Positions 1 through 6,503 of a stretch of DNA of 14,301 nt are shown piece after piece. Both the position numbers and the translations under genes were made by a program. Source of the DNA: Minisyncoccota bacterium (GTDB taxonomy: Bacteria > Patescibacteriota > Minisyncoccia > Phycocordibacterales > GCA-2747955); assembly GCA_023143935.1 (NCBI GenBank), contig JAGLGQ010000061.1, positions 1-14,301 of the forward strand, read 5' to 3'. The first letter of the stretch is position 1, and each line of letters begins with the position of its first letter. The notes under the pieces were generated by a model. It did not search any database. It saw only the letters and a list, made by a program, of their open reading frames with translations, and was not told the DNA's origin.

Positions 1-32
1 AAATCTGTTTTTATTTGTTCTTTTATTGTCAT
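1..32 (-). CDS. N-terminal fragment of a divergent gene, possibly GatB/YqeY-domain protein
   Basis: An ATG at 32-30 on the minus strand opens a reading frame that runs off the left edge, with ten full codons visible (MTIKEQIKTD). This N-terminus resembles the start of YqeY/GatB-like proteins (typically M-x-L/I-K-E-x-I-x-x-D-L/M), but it is too short to be sure. The main support is the promoter: an extended -10 element TGaTAAAAT lies on the minus strand at 50-42, ending 9 bases before the ATG, the same spacing as other genes here. The gene is divergent from ackA. Its start is visible; its function is a weak inference. Confidence 0.5.
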   Translation of the reverse strand, partial: MTIKEQIKTD

Positions 33-41
33 AATATGATT

Positions 42-66
42 ATTTTATCATATTTTATGATAAAAT
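42..66. promoter_or_regulatory. Back-to-back extended -10 promoters in an 11-bp inverted repeat
   Basis: A perfect inverted repeat has arms at 42-52 and 56-66 (TATGATAAAAT in each direction) and a 3-base centre. Each arm carries an extended -10, TGaTAAAAT: 58-66 on the plus strand points to ackA (6 bases before its ATG) and 50-42 on the minus strand points to the left-edge gene (9 bases before its ATG). The -35 region of each promoter falls on the other's -10, so two polymerases should not fit together. No good -35 is visible for either. Confidence 0.7.
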
Positions 67-72
67 GAGTTT

Positions 73-1110
73 ATGAATAATATATTAGTGGTAAATCCAG
101 GTTCAACGGCTATAAAATACATAGTATTTTCGTCAAAAGGTGAACAATTAGAAAAGTTAGAATTTGATTTTTCAAAAACAGATATTAAAAAAAACAAAGA
201 ATTTTTGGAAAATTTAAAAAATATATCAAAAATTGGTTTGAGAGTGGTACATGGTGGAGATTTAGATAGTCCGATTTTAATTGATAAAAAAGTTTTAGGG
301 CAAATAAAAGAGTTTGAAATTTTTGCTCCAATTCATAATAAAATTGCTTTGGATGAGATAAAAAAATTACGACAAATTTTTGGAGATACAAAAATTTATG
401 CAGTTTTCGATACTGATTTTCACAGAACAATTCCGAAAGAAAATTATACAATTCCAATAAATCAAGAAATTGCAAAAAAATATAAAATTAGAAAATATGG
501 TTTTCATGGTACTGCCGTTTTGTCGGCATTAAATCAGGTTCAGGATATTTTTAAAAAGAAAAAAAAGAAATTTCCTCAAAATATTATTTTTGCTCATTTG
601 GGTGGAGGGTCTTCTGTAACAGCTGTAAAAAATAAAAAATCTTTTGCAAATTCAATGGGGGTTACTCCACTTTCTGGATTGATGATGAAAACTAGAGCTG
701 GGGATGTGGATCCTGATTTAAATAAAATTTTAATAAAAAAAATGAAGAAATCTATAACTTATATTTCTGATTTATTATCTAATAAGTCTGGATTTTTAGG
801 ATTGACTGGTTCTTTGGATACAAGAAAAATAATTGAAAAAGTAGAAACAGACAAAAAAGGAAAATACAAAAAAGAAAAATTGGCATTTGATTTATATTTA
901 AATTCTATTGTAGAAAAAATTTATGCATATGCAGGATTAATGGGAAATGTAGATATTATTGTATTTTCTGGGGGAATTGGAGAAGATAATGAATTTTTAA
1001 GAAATCAAATTTTAAAAAAAATGAAACTTTTAGGTATTACTAAAAAAGATATTTTTGCAATAAAAATTAATGAAGAAAAAGAGATTGCTAAACAAATTAA
1101 AAATTTATAA
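73..1110 (+). CDS. ackA: Acetate kinase
   Basis: This cytoplasmic ASKHA-fold enzyme interconverts acetyl phosphate + ADP and acetate + ATP. Family motifs appear in order: the phosphate-1 loop NPGSTAIK (8-15), RVVHGG with Arg57, FDTDFH with Asp113, YGFHGT with His145, HLGGGSS (175-181), TRAGD with Arg208, and GGIGED with Glu304. These match the Asn, Arg, Asp, His, Arg and Glu active-site residues of the Methanosarcina enzyme. At 345 residues it is shorter than the usual ~400; the missing length lies mainly between Asn8 and Arg57 and between Arg208 and Glu304. A poly-Lys run occurs at about 161-166. No phosphotransacetylase is in view. The ATG at 73 sits 6 bases after an extended -10, so the mRNA is probably leaderless. 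Confidence 0.95.
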   Translation: MNNILVVNPGSTAIKYIVFSSKGEQLEKLEFDFSKTDIKKNKEFLENLKNISKIGLRVVHGGDLDSPILIDKKVLGQIKEFEIFAPIHNKIALDEIKKLRQIFGDTKIYAVFDTDFHRTIPKENYTIPINQEIAKKYKIRKYGFHGTAVLSALNQVQDIFKKKKKKFPQNIIFAHLGGGSSVTAVKNKKSFANSMGVTPLSGLMMKTRAGDVDPDLNKILIKKMKKSITYISDLLSNKSGFLGLTGSLDTRKIIEKVETDKKGKYKKEKLAFDLYLNSIVEKIYAYAGLMGNVDIIVFSGGIGEDNEFLRNQILKKMKLLGITKKDIFAIKINEEKEIAKQIKNL

Positions 1111-1116
1111 ATTTTT
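1099..1116 (+). terminator. Weak A/T-only hairpin at ackA end
   Basis: A perfect palindrome, eight A/T pairs with a two-base centre, overlaps the ackA stop codon. It contains TTTTT in its right arm but is followed by ATAAAAAAA, so it is only a marginal intrinsic terminator candidate. Confidence 0.3.
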
Positions 1117-1190
1117 ATAAAAAAATCCACTGGTTACTAACAGGTTTATAACAATATTATGGTAAATAATTTATTTTCTTTTTTTCTTCG

Positions 1191-1199
1191 TGCTAGAAT
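1191..1199 (+). promoter_or_regulatory. dnaB extended -10
   Basis: TGcTAGAAT ends 6 bases before the dnaB ATG (1206), so the predicted transcription start is at the A of the start codon. No clear -35 is seen; upstream is a T-rich tract (1171-1188). Confidence 0.65.
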
Positions 1200-1205
1200 G
1201 AATTT

Positions 1206-2591
1206 ATGATAAAAGAAGATTTGAGATTACCTCCACAAAACATAGATGCAGAAAAAGCACTTTTGGGGTCAGTGTTGATTAAGTCAGATTCTTTATATGA
1301 AGTATTGGAAGATATTAGTCCTAATTCTTTTTATGCCGATAAACATAAAATAATTTTTCAATCCATATTAGAACTTTTTAATAAAAATGAACCAGTTGAT
1401 TTATTAACTCTTTCTTCAAACTTGAAAGATAAGGGGAGACTTGAAGCAATTGGTGGAGAAGCATATATTGCAGAATTAACCACGGCTGTACCTTCTGCAG
1501 CTAATATTGATTATTATTCTAAAATTGTTCAAGAAAAGTATATTAAAAGGAGATTAATAGAAGCTTCTGAAAAGATTTCAGAAATTGGTTTTCGAGAAAG
1601 TGAGGAAGTGGAAGCTTCAATAGATGAAGCCGAAAAAGAAATATTTTCTATTGTTTCTGGTATGGGTGGTAGTGAATTTCATAATATAGCCAATGTAACT
1701 AAAGAGGCATATAGCAGATTGGAAAAATTACAGGAGGGTAGCGATAAGCTTCGGGGAGTAGCAACAGGATTTTCATCTTTGGATTACAAATTATCTGGGT
1801 TTCAACCATCTGATTTAATTATTTTAGCTGCCCGTCCTTCTGTAGGGAAAACATCTCTTGCTTTAGATTTTGCCAGAAAAGTTGCAATTGATCATAAAAA
1901 ATCTGTAGCTTTTTTTTCTCTTGAAATGAGTAAAGAACAACTTACTGATAGAATGTTGGGAGCTGAGGCGATGATAGATGCGTGGAAATTGAGAACTGGA
2001 AATTTAAATGAAGAGGGAGAGTTTAGTGCTTTAAGAGATGCTATAGATAGACTATCTTCTGCAAAAATTTTTATTGATGATAATTCTTATAATAATGTTT
2101 TAAGAATGAAATCAGCTGCTCGGAAGTTAAAAAGAAAACATGGACTTGATTTAATAATTGTAGATTATTTACAACTTATGGCTCCAATAAAAACTGGAAA
2201 AAATTCATCACCAGTACAAGAAGTTACCGAAATTTCAAGGGGGCTAAAACAATTAGCAAAAGAATTAAATGTTCCCGTAATTGCCTTGTCTCAGCTTTCT
2301 CGTAATATTGAACATAGGGGGGAAAATGCTGAACCGAGATTGGCAGATTTGCGAGATTCTGGTTCTATTGAACAAGATGCGGATGTGGTGATGTTTATTC
2401 ACAGAGATAAATCTGAAGAAGATGGAAAGACGAAGGAAGACCAAGCAAAATTAATTATTGAAAAACATAGAAACGGTGCTACGGGAGTTATAAACTTATA
2501 TTTTGATTCCGCAAAAACTTCATTTTCTGAATTAGATCAATATCATACTGCGAGTTCTGGTGGGGACAAAGATGATGATTTTGAGTTTTAA
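1206..2591 (+). CDS. dnaB: Replicative DNA helicase DnaB
   Basis: This is the hexameric 5'-3' helicase that unwinds DNA at the replication fork. The N-terminal DnaB domain begins LPPQNIDAEKALLGS (8-22), the usual start of the family. The RecA-like motor has Walker A ARPSVGKTS (209-217), the FFSLEMS segment (236-242), Walker B LIIVDYLQL (316-324, Asp320), the DLRDSGSIEQDAD motif (381-393) and KHRNG (420-424), which includes an arginine expected to reach a neighbouring subunit. At 461 residues the length is normal and no intein is present. The protein ends DDDFEF, similar to the acidic tip of SSB. The gene stands alone with its own promoter and converges on rbfA. Confidence 0.97.
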   Translation: MIKEDLRLPPQNIDAEKALLGSVLIKSDSLYEVLEDISPNSFYADKHKIIFQSILELFNKNEPVDLLTLSSNLKDKGRLEAIGGEAYIAELTTAVPSAANIDYYSKIVQEKYIKRRLIEASEKISEIGFRESEEVEASIDEAEKEIFSIVSGMGGSEFHNIANVTKEAYSRLEKLQEGSDKLRGVATGFSSLDYKLSGFQPSDLIILAARPSVGKTSLALDFARKVAIDHKKSVAFFSLEMSKEQLTDRMLGAEAMIDAWKLRTGNLNEEGEFSALRDAIDRLSSAKIFIDDNSYNNVLRMKSAARKLKRKHGLDLIIVDYLQLMAPIKTGKNSSPVQEVTEISRGLKQLAKELNVPVIALSQLSRNIEHRGENAEPRLADLRDSGSIEQDADVVMFIHRDKSEEDGKTKEDQAKLIIEKHRNGATGVINLYFDSAKTSFSELDQYHTASSGGDKDDDFEF

Positions 2592-2691
2592 TTTCATATT
2601 TTTATCAATCATCAATTTTTTTAATTTTTAATATTTAATTTTTTTATTACTTTTTTGTTTTTATTAACAATAAGACCAGCAAGTTTCTTTA

Positions 2692-3027
2692 TTAATTTTT
2701 CTGGGATATTTCTTCAATTAATTGTCTATTTTTTTCTCCAAAATCTATTTCAAAATCAAAAAAAGGAGTAACTCTAGTTTGAGTTTTTTTTCTGAATTCT
2801 TTTTTTAAGTCAGGACGTTTTCTTTTTAGAAAATTTAAGGCAGATTCTTCTGCTGATTGTGGAAATACAGATATAAATACCGTACATCTTTTTAAATCTG
2901 GAGAGATACTTGCACGAGTAACTGTAATTAAACTAGTACCATTTGTTTCTTTAGCAATTAACGGTCCTGCTATTTCTCTAACTATTTCTTCAATCTTTTT
3001 TTGTCTTGTTGATTTTGGTTTTTGCAT
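2692..3027 (-). CDS. rbfA: Ribosome-binding factor A (RbfA)
   Basis: RbfA is a small KH-like protein that binds the immature 30S subunit during maturation of the 16S rRNA 5' region. The 111-residue length fits the family. The N-terminal helix carries the QKKIEEIVREIAGPLI pattern (10-24), followed by the core strand ITVTRASISPDLKRCTVFISV-like segment (34-54). The C-terminal signature RVTPFFDFEID (85-95) matches the usual L/I-R-x-x-P-x-L-x-F-x-x-D. It is divergent from rpsL, so two ribosome-related units share an upstream region, and its 3' end converges on dnaB across 100 A/T-rich bases with no convincing terminator. The ATG at 3027 lies 9 bases after an extended -10. Confidence 0.9.
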   Translation of the reverse strand: MQKPKSTRQKKIEEIVREIAGPLIAKETNGTSLITVTRASISPDLKRCTVFISVFPQSAEESALNFLKRKRPDLKKEFRKKTQTRVTPFFDFEIDFGEKNRQLIEEISQKN

Positions 3028-3036
3028 ATTCGTAAC

Positions 3037-3045
3037 AGTATATCA
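3037..3045 (-). promoter_or_regulatory. rbfA extended -10
   Basis: On the minus strand TGaTATACT (3045 to 3037) ends 9 bases before the rbfA ATG. The expected -35 area would lie around 3060-3065, next to the rpsL -35, so the two divergent promoters may interfere. Confidence 0.6.
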
Positions 3046-3064
3046 TAATTTTGTTATTTTAGAC

Positions 3065-3092
3065 TTGAATTTTTTAGTTTTTGTTGTAAAAT
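3065..3092 (+). promoter_or_regulatory. Candidate rpsL-rpsG promoter
   Basis: TTGAAT (3065-3070) and TAAAAT (3087-3092) are separated by 16 bases. Transcription would start near 3099, giving a leader of about 170 bases, in contrast to the near-leaderless genes around it. A TTGACT at 3177-3182 has no -10 at the right distance. Confidence 0.45.
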
Positions 3093-3098
3093 ACTCTC

Positions 3099-3270
3099 TA
3101 TTGTATCGGAAAAAGCAGATGTGAATTCTAATTCATTTTTGGTTCAAAGTATCAATATTTAATTTTGAGGTTGTAGTTGACTAATGAATTAAATAAAAAA
3201 ATGTTCGGTCGCATTAAATCATGAGAGACCAGCCGAGCTTATCATAGAAAAGGACTCTCATTTATAAAAT
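3099..3270 (+). promoter_or_regulatory. Long structured leader of the rpsL-rpsG operon
   Basis: Inferred 5' leader. Positions 3221-3230 (ATGAGAGACC) pair with 3252-3261 (GGACTCTCAT), seven plus two base pairs around one A-A mismatch, placing the only AGGA near the start codon partly inside a stem. A second 9-bp pairing is possible between 3129-3137 and 3183-3191. Very short ORFs occur, for example 3201-3224 (seven codons) and 3221-3247 (eight codons). Ribosomal protein operons are often autoregulated through such leaders, but I do not recognise a known leader family here. Confidence 0.35.
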
Positions 3271-3681
3271 ATGACAACAGTTAATCAATTAGTAAAAAAA
3301 GCAAGAAAAAAACAGGTTAAAAAATCAAAAGCTGTAGTTTTGAGAAAAGGATTTGATTCTTTAAAGTCAAAACCAACAGAATATTTTTCACCATTTAAAA
3401 GAGGTGTTTGTACAAAAGTTACAACCACTAATCCCAAAAAACCTAACTCTGCGGTTAGAAAAGTTGCTAGAGTAAAGTTGACTAATGGTATGGAGATTAC
3501 AGCATATATTCCCGGAGAACAACACCAGTTACAAGAACATTCAGTTGTTTTAGTAAGAGGTGGTAGAGTAAAGGATATTGGTGTGAGATATACTGTAATT
3601 AGGGGAAAATTAGATACTACTGGAGTAGAGGGGAGAATGCAGGGTAGGTCTAAGTATGGAGTAAAGAAACCTAAATCATAA
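3271..3681 (+). CDS. rpsL: 30S ribosomal protein S12
   Basis: S12 sits at the decoding centre of the 30S subunit. The N-terminus [13 protein letters not shown] and the signature [14 protein letters not shown] (51-64) are clear, with Lys56 matching E. coli Lys42. The second decoding loop is [13 protein letters not shown] (95-107), where almost all S12 proteins read KDLPGVRYH: the proline (E. coli Pro90) is absent and the following His is Thr. About 14 extra residues lie in the N-terminal extension before RGVC (around 24-42). Total length is 136, against ~124 in E. coli. It is followed 10 bases later by rpsG. No SD stands at the usual distance; an AGGA at 3251-3254 is 16 bases away. Confidence 0.96.
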   Translation: MTTVNQLVKKARKKQVKKSKAVVLRKGFDSLKSKPTEYFSPFKRGVCTKVTTTNPKKPNSAVRKVARVKLTNGMEITAYIPGEQHQLQEHSVVLVRGGRVKDIGVRYTVIRGKLDTTGVEGRMQGRSKYGVKKPKS

Positions 3682-3691
3682 AAAATTAATT

Positions 3692-4159
3692 ATGAGAAGA
3701 CCACATAAAAAAAAAGATAGATTAGTTTCAGATTTAAGACATGATTCAAAAAAAGTTTCAAAGTTTGTGAATTATATAATGCTTAATGGAAAAAAATCTG
3801 TAGCAATAAAAATGGTATATGATGCATTTGATATCATAGAAAAAAAGGGGGGAGGTAAAGCGATTGAAATTTTTGAAACAGCGTTGAAAAATGTTGGTCC
3901 AGAAATGGAGGTAAAATCAAGAAGAGTTGGTGGTGCTAATTATCAAGTACCTATTCCAGTTTCTGCGGATCGACAACTTGCATTAGCAATGAGATGGATT
4001 ATAGGATTTGCAAGAGATGGAAAGGGTCAAAATATGTCTAAAAAATTAGCTGATATTTTGATGGAATCTGCAAAAGGAGAAGGTTCTGCAGTAAAGAAAA
4101 AAGAAGATACTCATAAAATGGCAGAAGCTAATAAGGCATTTGCTTATTTTGCTTGGTAA
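3692..4159 (+). CDS. rpsG: 30S ribosomal protein S7
   Basis: S7 is the primary assembly protein of the 30S head and contacts the E site. The length of 155 residues is typical. Recognisable segments are VNYIMLNGKKSVA (27-39), VKSRRVGGANYQVP (74-87), the LALAMRWIIGFAR helix (96-108) and the C-terminal KKKEDTHKMAEANKAFAYF, a near-invariant S7 ending. It is the second gene of the operon, 10 bases after rpsL, with no Shine-Dalgarno sequence in the gap (AAAATTAATT). In most bacteria fusA and tuf follow; here a terminator hairpin overlaps the stop codon, so the str operon is cut to two genes. Confidence 0.97.
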   Translation: MRRPHKKKDRLVSDLRHDSKKVSKFVNYIMLNGKKSVAIKMVYDAFDIIEKKGGGKAIEIFETALKNVGPEMEVKSRRVGGANYQVPIPVSADRQLALAMRWIIGFARDGKGQNMSKKLADILMESAKGEGSAVKKKEDTHKMAEANKAFAYFAW

Positions 4160-4183
4160 TATTTTTATAAAATATTATTTTTT
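4157..4183 (+). terminator. Terminator after rpsG
   Basis: A nine-pair A/T stem (4157-4165 with 4169-4177) with a 3-base loop TAT is followed by six T. It starts at the rpsG stop codon. The stem is weak because it has no G-C pair, but the layout is right. Confidence 0.55.
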
Positions 4184-4264
4184 GGAAATGCATCATTTAT
4201 TATAATGGTGTTTTTTTAATTATATAATAATATATTAATATGAAGTGATATTTTTAAAAATTAT

Positions 4265-4292
4265 TTGCAACTTCTTTTGTTTTTGTTATAAT
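4265..4292 (+). promoter_or_regulatory. Promoter of the small membrane protein gene
   Basis: TTGCAA (4265-4270), a 16-base spacer, then TATAAT (4287-4292) with TG at 4284-4285, a near-ideal extended promoter. It ends 9 bases before the ATG at 4302. An upstream in-frame GTG at 4245 would lie before the promoter, so it is not the start. Confidence 0.8.
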
Positions 4293-4301
4293 TTTTTTGT
4301 T

Positions 4302-4751
4302 ATGATAAATAAAGAAAATACTAGAAATGTTGCTAGAAGGTTTAATCGTAAGAATTTTTTTAGAAAAATTGTAAGGTTATTATTAATTTTATTTACAGTT
4401 GGGGCTATATCTTATGGATTGATTTGGGTGCCATATTTGACATTAAAAATTAATGTACAGAATTCAAATATTAATTTTGCATCTGCTTTTCGAAATTGTG
4501 AAGTAATGGCTAGACAAGATTTGGTAAAAATTGTAGAAGAGGCAAAAAAAGTGGAAAAAGAGTATTCAGATGAGGAAAAAATAAATATATTAAATAATTT
4601 AAATAATAATTGTTTATATTTAAGGGGTTTGTATAATCCACCACAGGTAGAATCAGGAGAACAGGTAGAACAAGAGGCTCAAGAGGTGCAAAAAATTCAG
4701 GAAATTCAAGAGGTTCAAGAAGTACAACAAGAAGAAGTGGTAATAGAATAA
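4302..4751 (+). CDS. Small single-pass membrane protein, function unknown
   Basis: I do not recognise this 149-residue protein. A basic N-terminus (RRFNRKNFFRK, 12-22) precedes one hydrophobic segment (about 24-45), which suggests Nin-Cout topology by the positive-inside rule. The outer part has two cysteines (66 and 104) that could form a disulfide, separated by a charged helix-like stretch (72-96). The C-terminus from about 115 is low complexity, rich in Glu, Gln and Val, with repeated Q-E-V/I units. The start is set by the promoter ending at 4292, not by the longer in-frame GTG at 4245. It precedes the PrgI-family gene, which has its own promoter, so a link between the two is only possible. 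Confidence 0.7.
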   Translation: MINKENTRNVARRFNRKNFFRKIVRLLLILFTVGAISYGLIWVPYLTLKINVQNSNINFASAFRNCEVMARQDLVKIVEEAKKVEKEYSDEEKINILNNLNNNCLYLRGLYNPPQVESGEQVEQEAQEVQKIQEIQEVQEVQQEEVVIE

Positions 4752-4819
4752 TAATTAAATTAAATTAATAATAATTTTTTTAGAAAAGAAGCATTATTGT
4801 TTCCTTTTTTTTATTATAT

Positions 4820-4828
4820 TGTTATAAT
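4820..4828 (+). promoter_or_regulatory. Extended -10 of the PrgI-family gene
   Basis: TGtTATAAT is a perfect extended -10 ending 8 bases before the ATG at 4837. No clear -35 is visible. Confidence 0.7.
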
Positions 4829-4836
4829 AAAAAAAT

Positions 4837-5283
4837 ATGAGACATAAAGTTCCTCAGTTTATAGATATAGAAGATAAAATTTTTGGGCCGTTAAGTTTTA
4901 GGCAGGCAATTTATATAGCTGGTTCAGTAGGTGGAGGTTTTGCTATTTTTGTTGGTTTGGAAAAATTTGTTCCAATATTGCCAACAATAATTAGGTTTAC
5001 ATTAGCAGTTTTTCCATTGGCTTTTGGTGGAGCACTAGCTTTTTTAAAGGTAAATAAGAGACCTTTTGTTTATTTTCTTGAATCTTTTTTTGTTTATACT
5101 TTTAAACCAAAAAGATATGTGTGGAAAAAGAAAGAAAGAACTAATGGAGACGCAAGATATATTGATCATGATATGAAAAAAAATATTGTTACAGTTGATG
5201 AACAATATATTCCTAAAATAAGTAGATCTAAAATTAGAGATTTAGCTTGGTCTTTAGATATGGACATAGATAAAAATAAATAA
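4837..5283 (+). CDS. PrgI family membrane protein
   Basis: PrgI-family proteins are small bitopic or polytopic membrane proteins of Gram-positive-type type IV secretion and conjugation systems, thought to play the VirB3 role beside a VirB4 ATPase. The diagnostic N-terminus is HKVPQFIDIEDKIFGPLSFRQ (3-23), close to the family's VPQ-x-I-x-x-x-D-K-I-x-G-x-L-T-x-x-Q. Two hydrophobic segments follow (about 24-41 and 47-70), then a basic KPKRYVWKKKER stretch (90-101) and a soluble tail. In CPR genomes a VirB4-like ATPase gene commonly follows; here the next gene is ftsA on the other strand, so this copy appears isolated. The family call is firm; the role is inferred. Confidence 0.85.
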   Translation: MRHKVPQFIDIEDKIFGPLSFRQAIYIAGSVGGGFAIFVGLEKFVPILPTIIRFTLAVFPLAFGGALAFLKVNKRPFVYFLESFFVYTFKPKRYVWKKKERTNGDARYIDHDMKKNIVTVDEQYIPKISRSKIRDLAWSLDMDIDKNK

Positions 5284-5332
5284 TTATTTTTATTAAATTA
5301 AAAAGGTTTCTTAAAAGTTTATGTTATGTAAG

Positions 5333-6463
5333 TTAAATTTTAAATAAACTAAAAATTTTTTTTATAGTTCCCCATGATTTTTCAAGGATTTCTGGAGTTT
5401 TAAATTTTATTTTTATGGCGTCTTTTTGTCCAATTAAAATATTACTATATACTATATTATAATCGGTGTCGTGGTCCAGTATGTGATTAAAAGGTTTTTT
5501 GATTGGTAATTTTAATTCTTTTTTAAATATTTCTTCTATAAAGTTTATATTTGAACCACCACCAGATATGATAGCCCCCCCAGGCAATATTGCATCTTTA
5601 TTCCATTTTTTTAATATTTTATTTATTTCTTTTGCCAGAAGTGTAAGTTCATCTTTTATTATTTTATTTATTTTTTGAGTTTTAATTTTTGATATTTTAA
5701 TTTTTTCTGCTTCTTTAAATGATATTTTTTCAAATAATGATATTTTTTCTGTTAAGTTTTTTGATCCATATTTAATTACGAAGAAGTTTCTTGGCTTATT
5801 TTTTTCTATAAGTAGGAGGCTAGTTTTTTCTGCTCCGTAATCTATTAATATGCATCCAATTTTTTTATCTATTTTTTGTAAACTAAATTGTGATGAGGTG
5901 ATGGGTCCTGCCGTAAATGCTTCAACTATTAAATTAAGTTGGTCTGTTACATCTTCAATATTTTGAATGTTATTTGGTGGACATGTCAGAAAAAAAGTAT
6001 TAGCTTCTAGTTTTTTTGCATTTAACCCTTGTGGATCATCTAAATATTCATATTTATCAATAATATAATTAATGATATTTTTATCAATAATTTGATTAGG
6101 GTTTTTCTTTTGAAGAATTAATTCAGATTTTTCGGATATTTTTTCAAGATCAAATTTTTGTATTAACCCAGTTGCCATGGTTTGTATTATGGGGATACTT
6201 TCTGATTCTAATCCATAACCATCAAGGGGTAGAAACACTTCTTTAATATTTACATTATTATCTTTTTGGAATTTATTTATAGCGTAATTTAACGATTTTT
6301 TTAATTCTTTTTTATTGGTTATATAACCAAAAGATATTCCGGATGAGGGATAAGATGCTTTTGAAATAATTTTAGGTAAGGTGGTATTTTCGGAAAATTT
6401 TACTAAAATGATTTTTATATTTTGGCTACCCAAATCTATTCCAACGGCATAATTTTCATTCAT
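5333..6463 (-). CDS. ftsA: Cell division protein FtsA (divergent form)
   Basis: FtsA is an actin-fold protein that tethers FtsZ to the membrane. With the ATG at 6463 it has 376 residues. Phosphate-1 is GIDLGSQNIKI (8-18). The segment YEYLDDPQGLNAKKLEA (138-154) matches FtsA's D-P-x-G-x-x-G-x-x-L-E. Phosphate-2 is LIDYGAEKTSLLLI (206-219), where FtsA normally has DIGGGTT. AEKIK (252-256) and the adenosine motif GAIISGGGSNI (296-306) follow. The C-terminal SWGTIKKIFSLFKI (363-376) is amphipathic, like FtsA's membrane-targeting helix. PilM is the main alternative but lacks this tail. An in-frame ATG at 6472 overlaps the -10 (TATAAT, 6476-6471), so 6463 is the likelier start. No ftsZ is in view. 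Confidence 0.78.
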   Translation of the reverse strand: MNENYAVGIDLGSQNIKIILVKFSENTTLPKIISKASYPSSGISFGYITNKKELKKSLNYAINKFQKDNNVNIKEVFLPLDGYGLESESIPIIQTMATGLIQKFDLEKISEKSELILQKKNPNQIIDKNIINYIIDKYEYLDDPQGLNAKKLEANTFFLTCPPNNIQNIEDVTDQLNLIVEAFTAGPITSSQFSLQKIDKKIGCILIDYGAEKTSLLLIEKNKPRNFFVIKYGSKNLTEKISLFEKISFKEAEKIKISKIKTQKINKIIKDELTLLAKEINKILKKWNKDAILPGGAIISGGGSNINFIEEIFKKELKLPIKKPFNHILDHDTDYNIVYSNILIGQKDAIKIKFKTPEILEKSWGTIKKIFSLFKI

Positions 6464-6470
6464 GAGGTTC

Positions 6471-6476
6471 ATTATA
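6471..6476 (-). promoter_or_regulatory. ftsA -10 element
   Basis: On the minus strand TATAAT (6476 to 6471) ends 7 bases before the ATG at 6463 and overlaps the ATG at 6472. A transcript starting at the usual distance would begin at 6464, excluding the upstream ATG. A CGTATT half-site lies directly upstream, at 6478-6483 on the plus strand. Confidence 0.6.
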
Positions 6477-6503
6477 TCGTATTTTTTGCATAAAAAAAAG
6501 TAT

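Noticed and set aside
185..475. Minus-strand frame inside ackA
   Set aside because: It is an antisense shadow of a well-supported gene with a composition typical of reversed A-rich coding.
4201..4248. TATAAT (4201-4206) followed by an ATG-AAG-TGA mini frame
   Set aside because: The frame has only two codons and the region is nearly all A/T, so such matches are expected by chance.
4245..4301. Upstream in-frame GTG start for the small membrane protein, adding 19 residues
   Set aside because: The best promoter (4265-4292) lies inside this extension, so the transcript would start after the GTG. The added residues also look like translated A/T-rich spacer.
5333..6463. PilM (type IV pilus) identity
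   Set aside because: PilM shares the fold, but the DPxG-LE segment and the C-terminal amphipathic helix favour FtsA, and no pil genes are adjacent. Not fully excluded.
6464..6472. ATG at 6472 as the ftsA start
   Set aside because: It overlaps the TATAAT -10 element. The ATG at 6463 is correctly spaced and starts the protein at MNENYAVGIDLG, normal for the family.
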